Of a stretch of 64,000 bases of DNA, positions 45,810 to 58,394 are shown in pieces. Made by a program: the position numbers and the translations under genes. Every line of letters begins with the position of its first letter. Position 1 is the first letter of the stretch. The stretch comes from Merluccius polli. Taxonomy: Eukaryota; Chordata; Actinopteri; Gadiformes; Merlucciidae. The notes below the pieces were generated by a model. The model was not told where the DNA came from and did no database searches. It saw only the letters and a program-made list of their open reading frames with translations. Location of the stretch: positions 107,323 to 171,322 of the forward strand of contig JAOPHQ010005441.1 in NCBI GenBank assembly GCA_030340625.1, written 5' to 3'.

Positions 45810-48800
45810 TCATTTATAGCGATGGTATTCATCATCAGATTGGAACATGTTAAATATAAATATGCTGAAAAACCTGGCATTTCAGGACATTTTTGAGGTT
45901 GTTTTGGAGTTTTGTTTTTATTACCATGCAACACATTATATTTGATTTGATTTATTGATTCATTCATTAATTTATGTAGTTAGTAGATCAAAATATTTCA
46001 GGGAAATAAACATCATTAGAAGGTTGCAAACCAAAGACGTAGGCCTACCTTCATTATAAGACACCAGAATTATGAACATCGTTATGTTAATAATAACACA
46101 TGAATTATGAGGCAAATGCAACCTTTTCAGATCTATAGTTACAAATATAAACCAATACATTCCTAAAATACAGTCAGTTTATTCTTTGTTTCCTGCTGCC
46201 AGTGTCTTGAATTTCTCTCTAGTCATAGCCTAAGACATAATAAGACAGTAGCCTTAGTGAACGACAGCAAAGGGAGACTCAGAATGAGTCCTGGAAGGAT
46301 TTTGTTAATAGGTGAAGTGAGGCCGATCAAATTCCAGGTGTATCCCGACTATTACATGGTAAGTGCAGGGCTAAGCAGTTAAAACACTCGTGAATTCAGT
46401 GATCCATGTAACTGGTGGTTCCCATTACACACTACCCAGCATGCCTGGAACTGTGGATGCCAGTTGGAAAAACGGGAACACATACTGTGGTGTGCTGCTG
46501 TGTAACATTCATGCAGCTAGTATAGTGAAACATAATTATATATATTTCTTTAACGCAGTGTCACAACAGGAGCACTTTCAGCGAGTTTTCCTCAATAGGT
46601 CAGGAAAGAGCAAACATATTCTTGGTCTATTTGTGTTATTCCATTGTTTACACAGCATCACGTATCTGAACAGTGGTAAGATGTGATCGCTGATTTCTGT
46701 ACAGGGGTAAACATGTTGAGGACCTATGAATAGAAAGGCTACTTCTCCCTTCAAGAGATGTCATTCTCTCCCTTACCTTCTGTCCAAGAACCACTTAATA
46801 CAAGTACTGCTGCCTTGTTTTTCATCAGTGTATCGGTTGAGATGCAAGTAAGCATGTGCAGTACCACCACCGCCTCCCTCTGCCACTCATAATATCCCAT
46901 CTGTATGAGTGGTCCTTGTACAACGTTTAAAACAAAAATGCACAAATGGGATTAAGTCCACCATTTTTAATGTGCTGTAAACAAAACACTGTGATTTGCG
47001 CAGCATACTTTTTGCATCATGTCCTGCCTCCTGCATGCTCTACCAAGGCCCCGCACCTCGCCTAAGTGTAAGAGTATTTCCAGTATGTGAGAACATGTCT
47101 GACATGGACAGTGATTCTCTGGACATTGTCCAGAGTTCATATGTGAAAACGACACAGAAACTTGTCAGACTGAGATTATGATACGATACAATACAGCGAC
47201 ACCCTCTCACCCCCAGGACCTACAGGACCATGATGGAAAGACCTACAGATTAAGTTATTTGTGTTGTTTCCAACGCATTGAGTTTTTTAGCCGCTGTTAA
47301 GCCTGCAAAAACTATTTGTTTTCGATATACACAAATTGTTAATTGAGAAAGGTAATTCAAGATGAAAGTGGTGGTCTTGTACATATTGTACAGGAATCGA
47401 GTCCAGATGTCAAAACATCAGGTTCCTTGTGTGAAACACTGCTATAGAGATCTCTGGCCAATCACACGGGTCTCTCCTGATTGGAGATGTGTATTGATCC
47501 AAAAAGACTTGACTGATTGTACTCTTGTTGTGTATTTAAAAACCCATGCCGTGGTAGCCCCACCCATTCTGTGATTGGATAGTTTGCAGTACATTTCACG
47601 CTGTAAAACTTTGCTATGGAGTAGTAGTCAAAACGCAATGCTCTTATACCGTCAATGTGCCCGGCATTCTGTTGTCAACCGCATCGCATCGCTCATGGGC
47701 AAGGCAACTGCCATTGAGTGATTTGCATTATTTTTAGTCTAAATATGGGGGTAGAAAACTGCATTTCATTTAAGAAAAAGCTATACACACACAATATGAG
47801 TTAGAATATCGCAGAATTTGTAATAACACTCGGTAAAACAACACCGCCCGTGCATTGTTTTCTTAAAGCACACCATCTATGTGCATATATTAAGTAGAGT
47901 ATTCACAAGGGCCATGGATTTCCAACACGCTTCACTGTACTGGGCTGCGTTTCAGGGCAGCACATTCACTTCCACACCTCACAGCATCCATAAGAGTTGT
48001 TGAATACACTTTCCACGATCCGTTCCATATGTATACAGGAAGTAAAGTTATGTTGCGTATTGCAGACAGCGTCTCTTGGGGTTTCAATCCAACTCCTTTT
48101 TCTCTGCAGAAAACAAAAGATATTTGAGGGAAACTTCCGTAACAGTGTGCTGCTCAACTCGTACGGGTTTAAAGTCTCCGTAGAATTAATGTATCCTGGT
48201 TTATCTTGGTTACGCCAGCAGGTGACTTTAATCACCGGGTGTACTGTAGCCTACACCTCCTTTTTGAGTTTAGAGAAGAAAATGCATCGTTAAGACACAG
48301 CAAGTGCAGGGTTTTCAGTTATATTGCAAAGAGTTCTTCAAGGGCTACTTCCTGTCCTTATTTTGTAATTGTTTTAAATCTATTTTATTTGAACAGATTC
48401 TCATTTACAATAATGGCCTGGCCATTGGCCATTTTATTTAATACAACAGACATTATTGTATCCATGTCCGTCCATCCCAAAATATGGATGAGGGTTGACA
48501 ATTTAAAACCACATATAGTGTGAATTCGAAAAAGCCAGTTTCGAAAAAACACACTCCAGGAAAACATATGCTATGGCATATCAGCTATGGCTGAACCTGC
48601 ATGGTGAATGTGTACACATACCTGAGTCTAACCCAGATTTAGAAAACCATGGAGATGGAAAGCCCTAATATAATGTAATGACTGCAATCTTAGGTGACAG
48701 TTATACACAGCCTGATGCTTGTATATTCACCCACCGATGTGATGTGATGGAAACATACTATAGTAATGGAGAAATCATGTTTGTTTACCTTTATTAAATT

Positions 48801-49980
48801 CTGGTCACAATCCCAGCGCTAAACCAATATATTTTGTGAGAGATTGAGCAAGATACACTCCACTATGAGCCAATGAGGTATGACAGGCTTATGTAACTTT
48901 GATGTCGTTTTATAAACCCAGGGGTATATAACTAAGCTTTCTCTCAGAGGCTTTTGAAGAGTAGTTCTTCTTTTAAAATGAACTGCATGGCTGTAGAATT
49001 AAAGTATCACTGATACCATCTGTGGTACTGATAGTTTTCTGAAGAACAGACTAAAGAAGGGTTTTATGCTATCATTACCTTTAAAATACTTATAACAAAT
49101 AAATAAAACATGAATCTATATTAACATAAGAATGACCTTATTCTGTTTTTTTTTTAAGGTAATATAAAGAGTCATACAATTCATGCATTGTCTCATTAAC
49201 ATTAACATTAACGTATTGGATTGTTTGTTTTGTTTTAGAAGTAGTAGATGTGGCAACAGCACATCCCTCTAAAGAATGTTGTGAATATTTTTTGGGGTAA
49301 AAAAAGGACTTTGACCCAGCGCTGAGTGCTGTGATAGTCGACTCAGACACGCTCATTAAAATAACTTAATTAAATCAGCAGATAAGAGAGGGTCTTCTCC
49401 CCAGAGTCAACGTGAAGGGATAAAATCAGTGGTGGAGGCTGTACGTCATTAATACAAAGCCCAACACTCTTAGCGGAAATCCTCACCGCTTACTACTAAC
49501 CCACGCCAAGCGCCGCCTCACATTGCGAAACCCATCTCTCTCTCTTTCTCTCCCTCACTGCGAGTTATCCAGGAAGATGTCATCGGTCACAGTGTTTGCA
49601 TACGGGAAATGGACAGCCCATCTGGTGAGACGCGACCCTGACGCACTGCGATACGATATCCAACACTGCAGAAAGACAACATACCGTTGAAATAGATTTG
49701 ACCAGAATGGACTGAGAATCGATTCCATGAAATCCATTCCATGGATTATTCTACCACAATCAAGTGGCGTTGAAAGGGGGTGAAAAATATGACATTTTTA
49801 GAGATATCTGAGGACGTGCGAATAAGCGGATATATTCTGTATGTGAAATGAAATGTTAATATCCCATGATATCCCATGACATCTCTAACAGTGTTTGCAG
49901 GTTGTTTAATTGGGATTAATTGTGGGCATGTGATTGGCTGTGCAGCAGAGGGAAATCCAGCGTGGCCAATGACCGCAAAC
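45810..49980. other. repeat-poor intron 1 sequence
   Basis: About 4 kb of AT-rich unique sequence with no SINE, transposon end or tandem array that I recognise, and no convincing exon. Confidence 0.5.
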
Positions 49981-50017
49981 ATTTCTTAGCAGGAAAGGGG
50001 AAATACTTAAACAGGTC

Positions 50018-51071
50018 GGTAACACTTTATAATAACGCAACACTTTGGAGCATTTACAACGTATTAGTTAATAGTGAATTCATTATTAGTAAAACATGAA
50101 CAATACATTATTAAATCATTACTAACCTACTAATAAACACGATACGTTTTTAAGCATGCTAATGCTTACTGAAGCTAGTTGGAAAGCATTTGCTAATCGT
50201 TAGTTAAGACTTCTGCGTGCCCTAATCTAAAGTTAATAAAGTAAATCTTGCAAGTTACGGTGTAGTCATTACAGTCCGATTAGCAACTTGAGACGCGAGA
50301 ATACAAGACAAGACAAACGTGCTGTGCGCCGTCAATGTCTACGCAAGACAGCAAAAGACAGGAAAGTCTGGAAATAATCCGGTCGTAAACTTCGTCTCTC
50401 AACTCCCAACTCCATTGTCGCGTCTCAAGTTGCAAATCGGACCGTAATGCATGGAATGGAAGAGGAAGATCCGGATATCCGCTGGCTACACCGTAACCTG
50501 CAAGATGCCAACATCGTCAGACAGGAAGTCGATGGGTTCCCAGATTAGTTACAAATGTCTTTAGCCAGAATGTATTATATGAAACTACAGAGTAATGGGT
50601 GTGTTTTGTACCTGTTCAATAAACATTGTGTTTCCTGTACCACCTTGTGTTGTGTCTGTTTCCTCTTGAGGATGTGAGGTGCTGGGATGGTAGCTTCTTC
50701 ACCCTTTACCACACCTTACTTCATTTAGGTATGGTAAACAAGTCGTCTATAAAGTATATCAAACACCTTAAAAATGGCCCTGTTAATATAAAATAAATAA
50801 TTCATATACAGTATGTATAAATGCTTAACATACTGTTTATTAGTAGGTTGGCAATGATTTAATAATGTATTATTCATGTTTAACTAATGATGAATTAACT
50901 ATACTAAATTAACCTACTAATCAGAAACAAATCATTTGTAAGTGTTTATCAATGCTTGACAGTGTTAGTTAGGTTAGTAAATAATGTATTGTTGATGTTT
51001 TACGATTGATGAATTTACTACTAACTAATACGTTGTAAATGCTCCAAAGCGTTTAATTATAAAGTGCTACC
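50018..51071. mobile_element. fold-back (long inverted repeat) DNA transposon, ~1.05 kb
   Basis: The left end GGTAACACTTTATAATAACG...CTTTGGAGCATTTACAACGT and the right end, ...ACGTTGTAAATGCTCCAAAG then ...TTATAAAGTGCTACC, are inverted copies over roughly 110 to 120 bases with scattered differences. A further inverted copy of the subterminal part (GTTTATTAGTAGGTTGGCAA...) lies at about 50835-50920. There is no open frame for a transposase, so it is non-autonomous. I could not define a clear target-site duplication. The ends match the widespread vertebrate GGTAACACTTTA type; I do not assign a superfamily. Confidence 0.8.
50247..50504. mobile_element. second inverted-repeat unit nested inside the fold-back element
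   Basis: Outer arms CTTGCAAGTTACGGTGTAG (50247-50265) and the reverse complement of 50486-50504 differ at one base. Inner 31-base arms at 50268-50298 and 50418-50448 (ATTACAGTCCGATTAGCAAC...GACGCGA type) differ at two. A 36-base piece between the right arms has no counterpart on the left. It looks like a younger element or palindrome inserted into the older one. Confidence 0.75.
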
Positions 51072-52350
51072 AAAAGGTCAAATGACATGGATTATGCACA
51101 TCCGCCAGGGAAGCTTACATTTCAAATGGTCCCTGTGTGGAAGCAGTGCAGCAGGCAGCCTCGTACCCAGAGACATACACTGCTCATTTCCACACAATTC
51201 AATATCCAATCGCACGCCTTTTCCAAACGACTTCATAAATTAGAAGCGTTTTATTGGCCAACTCCACATTGAAAGAGTTCCAGCTATCTACTGTTGTGCC
51301 CAGCACTGTTGTTAAAACACCAGCCAGTGCAAACCATTTGCAGTCAGTGCATGAACTGTTCAAGCCCATGCAGTTAAACGCCTGTATGAACATGAACAGG
51401 AAATAAAGGAACGGAAGATTTCTCTTCTCTTTCATGTCCCATGACTTCATGTCATGCTGGATGTAATCAGCATGATACTCCCAGCAAGGTGTGTGTGTGT
51501 GTTTAAACTCATGAGGCATTGGGCTTACGGGGCACTTTCAGGCTCACGCCGCCCGATATCGATTCCCTCCGGCGTATCAGAGCTGCATTTTAAGAGACGT
51601 TGATGCTCCATCATACACTTATCTACAGCCAATCAGGTCCTGACCTGCCTTTGCATGAATCATAAGCTTCTGCTTGACTGGGCGTACCAGCAAACAGCGA
51701 CAAACTCAATATTCTCTAAATGAAGGACACATAGTGATGCTGTTTGTAGCTCGTAAAAAGAACATAACCATGGCTACTCAGCCATTTTCAGAATAATGTA
51801 AAACGACTTCATTTTTTTATTATCCAAGGGCATATCTCATTGCTGCAGATGGAGCTGCTGTCAAAATCAGCATAAAGCTCCTCTGACTACATTTCCCGTT
51901 TTTCTCTCGCCCCTCTCGTCTGCTGCGGCTGCTCCGTCGGCGCCATCGTCATCATTGTAAGAACACGTATGCTGTCATGGAGTGGGCGTAGAGTGGCACG
52001 CATTATAGGCTTGTAGAGGCAGATGCGGCTCCTCTCCATCCATCAGCGCCGGAGTCGTTGGAACAACATGTAATGAGAGCTGCAGACTATGCTTTCTGCC
52101 ATTAATAACAGCCGTTTGCCAAGACGCCATTGGGAAAACAAAAGGAGAGCTGGTGATGAACCGGCCGGGGATGTCCACAGCACTATTGTGGCCGGTGATT
52201 TATGGCCCAGGCTAACCTTTGCTTTAGTTCTCAGTGTAACGGGCCGTAGCGGAGAAACGGATGGCAGGAAGATAGCCGGCACGCGCCCAAGCATCTCTGG
52301 CCGTAGGAGTAGCGAAAGCTGGTTTGTAGCTTGAAAGCGCTATCTTGTTA
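51072..52350. other. unassigned intron 1 sequence
   Basis: Unique sequence with a short GT run at 51489-51500. 51900-52330 is GC- and CpG-richer than its surroundings. No gene is recognised. Confidence 0.5.
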
Positions 52351-52705
52351 TGCTTACGTTCATCCTCATCACCGTCATTGTTATTATTTCCATTATCGCG
52401 AATACCATCATGTCGTTATTACTACCGCATTTTCAATATCAATCATGCTATCATCATTGAACATCATCAATGTCATCATCATTGTTATAATTTTTGAAGT
52501 ATCATCATGAATGCCATAAATGATCATTATTACCTTTGTTGCACCAAGCATGAGCGTTAATACATCATCAATATCACCATTGCTAAATCATTATCAGAAA
52601 TGCCATCATATCATTATTACCATTAGCATTATAGGCTGTCAATGATTATCAATGTTATTATCACCAACTCATTATCAATGGACCATTATCATTTACAATA
52701 ACGGG
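52350..52705. repeat. degenerate ATC/ATT triplet-rich tract
   Basis: About 350 bases in which CATCATCATT, ATTATTACC, ATCAAT and similar triplet variants recur. It is probably an old (ATC)n array that has decayed. Confidence 0.7.
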
Positions 52706-52709
52706 ACAC

Positions 52710-53990
52710 GTGAAAATAAACTAAAATAATTTCCTATTCAGACTAATATTTGGATCCAACGTCATCCAACCAGAGCTGAATATTTGGATACACAAGACTG
52801 GTAAAAACGATTATTTATTTCAGTCTAAACATCTGACTCAACAACCCTGCATAAAAGTTTGAATGGTGTCCACTTTGAGAGGATTTCCAAGCAATCAATA
52901 GCTTCTGATAATCTCAGCACTATTGGCACCAGGTGTAGCTCAGCGGCCGACATCAGCTTACAAAAAAAATTGAGTTCTTACGATTTTTCAGGAGGAGCGG
53001 CTCTCTAGCCCTGCCGGATATATAATGCATGTGTGATATCTGCAGAATATCCCCCGTGTTTAGCCCCTCTTTCTTGGCAGTCAGCGTGGGTACCTTCTCA
53101 AAATATTAAATTTCGGGGCCTGAGGCAAGATAGTACTCTTGAGTGTATCCACTGGAAAGTATGAAATATATCTGGGGGAGAATATTCTCCAGAAAATCAT
53201 TTGCGAAATGTACAACTAAACGGCAATTACAAGGATGGAGGAGGACTGCGGATGAACTTGATGGAATAAGTTGAATCTTTGTTTGTGTCGATGCCCTCCC
53301 CTTCTGAGGTAACGACAGGCGAAGCAGCTCCTATGAAGTGATCGGTATGAGAAATGATTTCTCGAGAGAAACACCATTTCTGTTGACTTTTATAGAGATT
53401 GCCATTAGGGTGCCCAAATGTGTTGTGCAGGAAGGAACCACACAAATAACCGAAGAAGTCATTCAGCCCAGAACGTGTCGTACTTCAACACCCACGTTCA
53501 GGGTTGATGAATCTACAGCATGTCTAGGAGCATGTCTAGGTGTTTTTATTTCTTTATTGGAAGAACATCACAAGACAAACGAGCCTCAGTATAAAAGAAA
53601 CATAAGTCTGCAATTTTATTCCCCCTATTTTTTCCCCATAGTCCCACCCCACCCCGGAGACACACGAGTGCAAACGGGTGATATAAAGTCAACCTTTATG
53701 GCAAAACTAATGACAGCATTGGTAACGTTGATAACAATACAAAATACACATAAATGAAATAAAAAAGGGGGCTCACTCGTCACAACCAAAAAAAGATGTC
53801 AGAGATTCAATATGGTTGATCCGACAAGTTTTGCCTGTAACTCAAATACAAACAAAGGCAAGCTGACTCCTAAAAAGAGAGGGAAGAGAGAGCGATGGAG
53901 AGTGAAGTTGAGTCGGCGTGTATGAGTGGCGCTGGTGATTGATGCGGCCCAAGAACACAATCTGGGTCTGTGGTGCAGGTCTTGCTTTGT
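52710..53990. other. unassigned intron 1 sequence
   Basis: Unique sequence. A + strand frame of 139 codons (53338-53757) matches nothing I know and lacks any supporting signal. Nothing else is recognised. Confidence 0.45.
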
Positions 53991-54047
53991 AAACAGGAAG
54001 CTGATGTGTTTTCCACTCAGAGTGATTTACTGTTTAATGAAATGCCT

Positions 54048-54131
54048 CAGCTGAGAGAGAGAGAAAAGAAGAGGGAAAGAGAGAGAACGAGAGAGAGTGA
54101 GAAAAAGAGAGAGAGAGAGAGAGAGAGAGAC
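54048..54131. repeat. GA-rich microsatellite
   Basis: GAGAGAGAAAAGAAGAGGGA followed by GA repeats. Confidence 0.9.
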
Positions 54132-54278
54132 ACTGGCTGTCCATTGCAATCCCACCACCCACCGGCCAAGACCGCTGTACTGGATAGCAATCAGGAGCAA
54201 CCCCATCAGAAGGTCTTCAGACTGGCGGGCCTGAGGGCAGCGGGAATTAATTCAGCTTCACAGCCAAGTATTGGCGGT

Positions 54279-54290
54279 GGGGGGGGGGGG
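54279..54290. repeat. poly(G) tract, 12 bases
   Basis: Twelve consecutive G. Confidence 0.8.
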
Positions 54291-54647
54291 CATGGCCTGG
54301 TGACCCGTGGGCTTAGAAGCCTTATCCATTAGCGCTATGTAGCATCACTGCCACGAGCTATCGCCACACATGCAAGACCTATCCTCGTGTCCTTCTGCCT
54401 TCATTTGGTTTCATTATTATCCCTTTCCCTAATAGCGCACAACTGTGGCGGATTCACCAAATGTAACGACCCGTGTTAGAATAGCCTCGTTGTCCGATGT
54501 GAAACTCACACTAGGATGCTGCTTTGTTGTTTCAGCCGTCTTACTGCACAAAGTAGATTACAGTAGGGATTGGGAATAGGCAATAGGAAAACACATAAAA
54601 TAATCTCACTTTCTGGAGATACAAGGTTTATCATCCCACACGAATAT

Positions 54648-54657
54648 ACACACACAT

Positions 54658-54690
<33 letters not shown>
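54648..54690. repeat. (CA)n microsatellite
   Basis: A CA array with two interruptions. Confidence 0.9.
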
Positions 54691-54699
54691 TTTCGGATT

Positions 54700-55900
54700 A
54701 TCCAAAAAAGCAATTGTAATTGTTTGGTCTTGTGCGTGAAGCACAAGACCAGTTGCATGGGACGCCGCATGCGATGCTACAGGCCCCAGCACAACAGGGC
54801 CCCTGCTGCGGGCCCCGAGCCGCCACCAGGGGGGGGAAGGCTTCGCTCCTCGCTCACAGAACTTTTATTTAGATTTTGGGAAGAGGAAAATAGATTGCCT
54901 TTGAAGCACAGACGTCTGGGGAAATCACAGACACTGACAATACAGAAGCGCAATTCAAGGCCCCAGACGTAGATCAGCGGTACTAATATCCACGGCAGAT
55001 TTGGAGACGACGAAGAGGCGAAGACAAATGTCCAATTAAATGAACTGCCTTCCTTGTCTTTTTTTTTTAGATTAAATGATTCATGATTTCTTTTAATTCA
55101 CTTTTCTATTTTAGTTCAAACACAAAAATATCACCCTAAAGTTTTTTATGTGGTTGTAAATATATTATGTAAGCAGAATATATCAGCGTATACTTAGGCC
55201 CATGAACAGCCTAAAAGACAGTGGGTTGTCTTCACCTTTTCGAAGACCTAACCAGCTGCTCTTATGCAGACAGTTTGACTTTGACACGAACGATTATCAA
55301 ATCATTAAAAAACTTGCAGCGGTGTTCGGTCGACGTGTTTATTCTGGTTGTTTCTACCCTCGCAGACTGTACTTCTGCAGAGCGCTCCACGCAGTACACC
55401 AACTTCTTCTGGACAGCCACTGCAAATACTTTTATGGACGCTCCTGAAAACGCAGGCATTTATCATTGCAATATTTGCACGCTGTGTCCCATGAGGTATG
55501 TGGCGAAGAAAAATTACAAGTTTGTAATGACATGTGAATAAGCTACCAGGGAACCGCTTTAATGCACATTTACGTGTGTAATCATCGCTTGGAAAGTGGG
55601 ATTTTTTTTTTCTCCTAAAAAGCGAAATGGCAAGATGTTAGTCCCCATTATTGAGTCCAGGTATGATGCCCAGGAAATAAGCCCGCATCAAATAACTGAA
55701 AGGCCCAGTGCATCAAATGAAAAGGCCCCCGCGCCATGGGAATAGGTAGATCCAATTGGTTTTTAATAAGGTAAACAGAACTAGAGAGGCAGATAAACAC
55801 AGTCTCAAGGCAAAGACGCGATGCTCTCGCTAACAAAGGGAGAGGGAACGTGCGAGTGGTCTCAGCTAACTCAGACTCACCGCGGGGGAATCAATCACCC
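54700..55900. other. unassigned intron 1 sequence
   Basis: Unique sequence, with a GC-rich patch at about 54750-54850. Two overlapping + frames at 55202-55541 match no family I know. Confidence 0.45.
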
Positions 55901-55974
55901 CGATGTGCAGTCAATCTACGGAGGAGGAGGAGGAAGAGGCCCCCTTCGCATCACCACAGGTCATGAGCCATAGC

Positions 55975-56093
55975 GGGGGGGGGGGGGGGGGGGGGGGGGT
56001 GGAGGAGGCGAGAGGGGGGGGAGGGAAGAGAGAAGGAGAAATGGCCATTCTGAATGTCAAAGGGGTAAAACCTGGGGCGGGGGGGGGGGGGGG
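55975..56093. repeat. poly(G)25 ... poly(G)15 G-rich cluster
   Basis: Twenty-five G (55975-55999), a GGGGGGGGAGGG stretch, then 15 G (56079-56093). Confidence 0.9.
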
Positions 56094-56639
56094 TGCATAC
56101 GCATACTGGGAACGTAAGGCAGCAGAGTGGGTTTATCATGGGCGAACGGTAGCGTTAGGAGACGGCCATTTCAGTGATGCAGGGGCTCCTCGTCCCTCGT
56201 CCTTCCGGCGGCGGATATCAATAATATCATTTACGAACCGCCCTGATTCAGGTCCGACCTGCGCTCTTACCCTGTCAGGGGGGGTTTGAGTACACACAGC
56301 CCACCGCATTTCACCGTTGGGCTTCAAATAGTAATCGAATATAAACATATCCAAGGTTTGCGTGCGCGTGCGTATATGTGTGTGCGTGTGTGCGTGTGTA
56401 AGGAAGGGCCCAACAGATTGGTGAAGTGACCTCGATGAAGACATCAACTGTTGAGTCTATTGAGCTCGTCTGACAAACAGGAGCAGCCGGGATGGGATGG
56501 CTCCGCAGCACATCTTCCCTTCTCAATAATTCATTTCTATTACCTCTAGTTGGCCTTCAGACGCTGCCCCGCCCCCCCTGCCCCCTCCTCAAGATGTATA
56601 CACATATCTCGTTTCTTATTTTACTTTGTACAGTGCTGG

Positions 56640-57080
56640 AGGATCAGGGTCCAGACCCAAACGCAGAGAAAAGGACGGACAAAAGCGACGAGCCAAAAGT
56701 TAAAACAAAAAGGGTCATCAGTAACCAAGACTCTTATTAGGCTGGGTTAGCGACAGGACAGGGCGATCAGACAAAGGTCAGACAAAACGGGGGGAGGCGC
56801 TTGAATACACAATATCAAACAATTAACAATCCCCACGTGAAACACAATCAAGGCTAACGAGGTTGAAGAAAACACTACCTGAGGACGACTAGGGGGAGGA
56901 ATTAAAACTACACACAAGACTATAGCTATAACATTTCCCGCTCCACTATACACCACGGCAAGGGTACACAGAACAAACTGCACACATAGGACGGAAACCA
57001 TTTTGTGTAGTGGCGAGCTCCCAGCAAGAGGAATTAAGGAGAGGAGAGAGGAGAGATATGCTTGTCTATGATGCAATGAC
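56640..57080 (-). mobile_element. possible LTR-like or other dispersed repeat
   Basis: Read on the minus strand, the segment runs from a short hydrophobic frame (MVSVLCVQFVLCTLAVVYSG) through CCTAATAAGAGTCTTGGTTA to GCGTTTGGGTCTGGACCCTG. The AATAAGAGTC then TTTGGGTC...CCTGA order resembles the 3' part of fish LTR elements. No TG...CA ends, flanking duplication or internal gag/pol sequence was found, so this is tentative. It was also considered, and rejected, as igsf21 exon 1. Confidence 0.3.
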
Positions 57081-57181
57081 GAAGTGGAACCGCATAATCA
57101 GTCAGTTTGCGCCTACACAATCCTGACGCCGCTTTGGGCTGGAGGGATCAATTTACTAAATTAGCAGTAGGGGAAGAAAAA

Positions 57182-57232
57182 AATTAAAATAGGGGGGCGG
57201 GGGGGGGAGGGAAGAGCGAGGAAGGAAGTGAG
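57182..57232. repeat. G-rich low complexity
   Basis: GGGGGGCGGGGGGGGAGGG followed by GA-rich sequence. Confidence 0.7.
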
Positions 57233-57714
57233 AGCAAAAAAGCGACAAATCCTCTAAAGAACAAGCCGGAGCACTTCGAGTTAAGTGGGCCCTCAGAATA
57301 ACCATTTCTCTGTCTGTGATACCCAATACAGCCGTTCCTAACAGAGCAATCTGTTGTGAGAACTACATTTCACTTCAGCACAGACAAAAAAAAATCTAAT
57401 AAAGTCATGCTATTTCATGTCCCGAAGTCATGCTATTATTATACGAGCTAATGATGAAAGAACGAGGAGGTGTGAGAGAAAAACCATACGGGTGTCGGTG
57501 GAAAAAGGACCGCTTAAATGGCCGCCGGGCCCACGCTGCGCCATCGCCTTGTGTAACCTCCCCGTCCCGGTGTCGCTGTCTGCCATCCTCATGTCCGGCC
57601 TTAAGCTGTAATCAAGGCAGCAGGGCTCTGCGTGTCAACACCGTCACGTGACACGGCCGGAGCACAACCACCGCCACCCGCCCATCTTCGCCTTCATCTC
57701 CCCCCTGTCCACGA

Positions 57715-57815
57715 TACCGTTTAGTCATTTAGCAGAGGACGAGGCCGAATTTTACTCAATCAAGGATGCGAGCGGGTTGGAGGCGGACGCCGGGAGGCGA
57801 ACCCAGAGCCCTTCG
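57715..57815 (-). mobile_element. SINE copy, minus orientation, diverged
   Basis: CCGTTTAGTCATTTAGCAGA at the left is the reverse of the tail and GGAGGCGAACCCAGAGCCCTT at the right is the reverse of a box B region. The middle is shortened. Confidence 0.5.
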
Positions 57816-57827
57816 GCTGAGAGGACG

Positions 57828-57860
57828 AACGGCCCCCCGGTCGGCCTCCGGGGGGCCGTT
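57828..57860. other. perfect 13-bp GC hairpin
   Basis: AACGGCCCCCCGG and CCGGGGGGCCGTT are exact complements around the 7-base loop TCGGCCT. It is very stable in DNA or RNA. It sits immediately beside the SINE copy ending about 57815. Confidence 0.8.
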
Positions 57861-58055
57861 TGACGACCACCGATTTCCTGTCGTCTCTCGCCCGAAATGA
57901 CTGACTCTGAAAGATTGGCTCAAAAGGGGCGGCTGGGAGGGGTAGGGGGGGGAGATGGGGGTGGGGGGATAAAAAAAACCTGAAGAAAAAAAAACTGGAG
58001 CGCAGATGCATCGGCGGCACTGCAGTGCGGATTAAAAAGAAAAAAAAAAGACCCA

Positions 58056-58243
58056 CCCCCCCCCCCCCGACCACTACCAGCGAGCACTGGAAAAGCACCA
58101 CACACACGCACACACACACACACACACACTTTGTTTCAACAGCTTTAACCCCCCCCCCACCACCATCACCACCACCCCAGCCTCCAAATCTGACTCTCAC
58201 ACACACACACACACACGCACACACACACGCACACACACACGCG
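58056..58243. repeat. poly(C)13 and (CA)n cluster
   Basis: Thirteen C (58056-58068), CA arrays at about 58101-58130 and 58198-58243, and a CCACCACCATCACC stretch between them. Confidence 0.9.
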
Positions 58244-58394
58244 CATCATCACTTGAACACAGGATTATACCTTCAACCTAGAAGCCGTATTGACGAGTCG
58301 CCGGCGGAGGAGAAGAGGAGGACGGAGAGGGAGGGGATTCGCGCTCGGCTGCTCATTGATACAAATTACCTCCATCAAGATACACAGAGGGTGT

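Noticed and set aside
46770..46850. Candidate igsf21 exon 1 on the minus strand (MKNKAAVLVLSGSWTEG with a GTAAGG donor in phase 1)
   Set aside because: The hydrophobic core is too short, there is no similarity to the expected signal peptide, and there is no promoter-like context. It is kept only as a weak possibility.
56900..57010. Hydrophobic minus-strand peptide MVSVLCVQFVLCTLAVVYSG as a signal exon
   Set aside because: It has no phase 1 donor at the right place and the surrounding DNA looks like a dispersed repeat.
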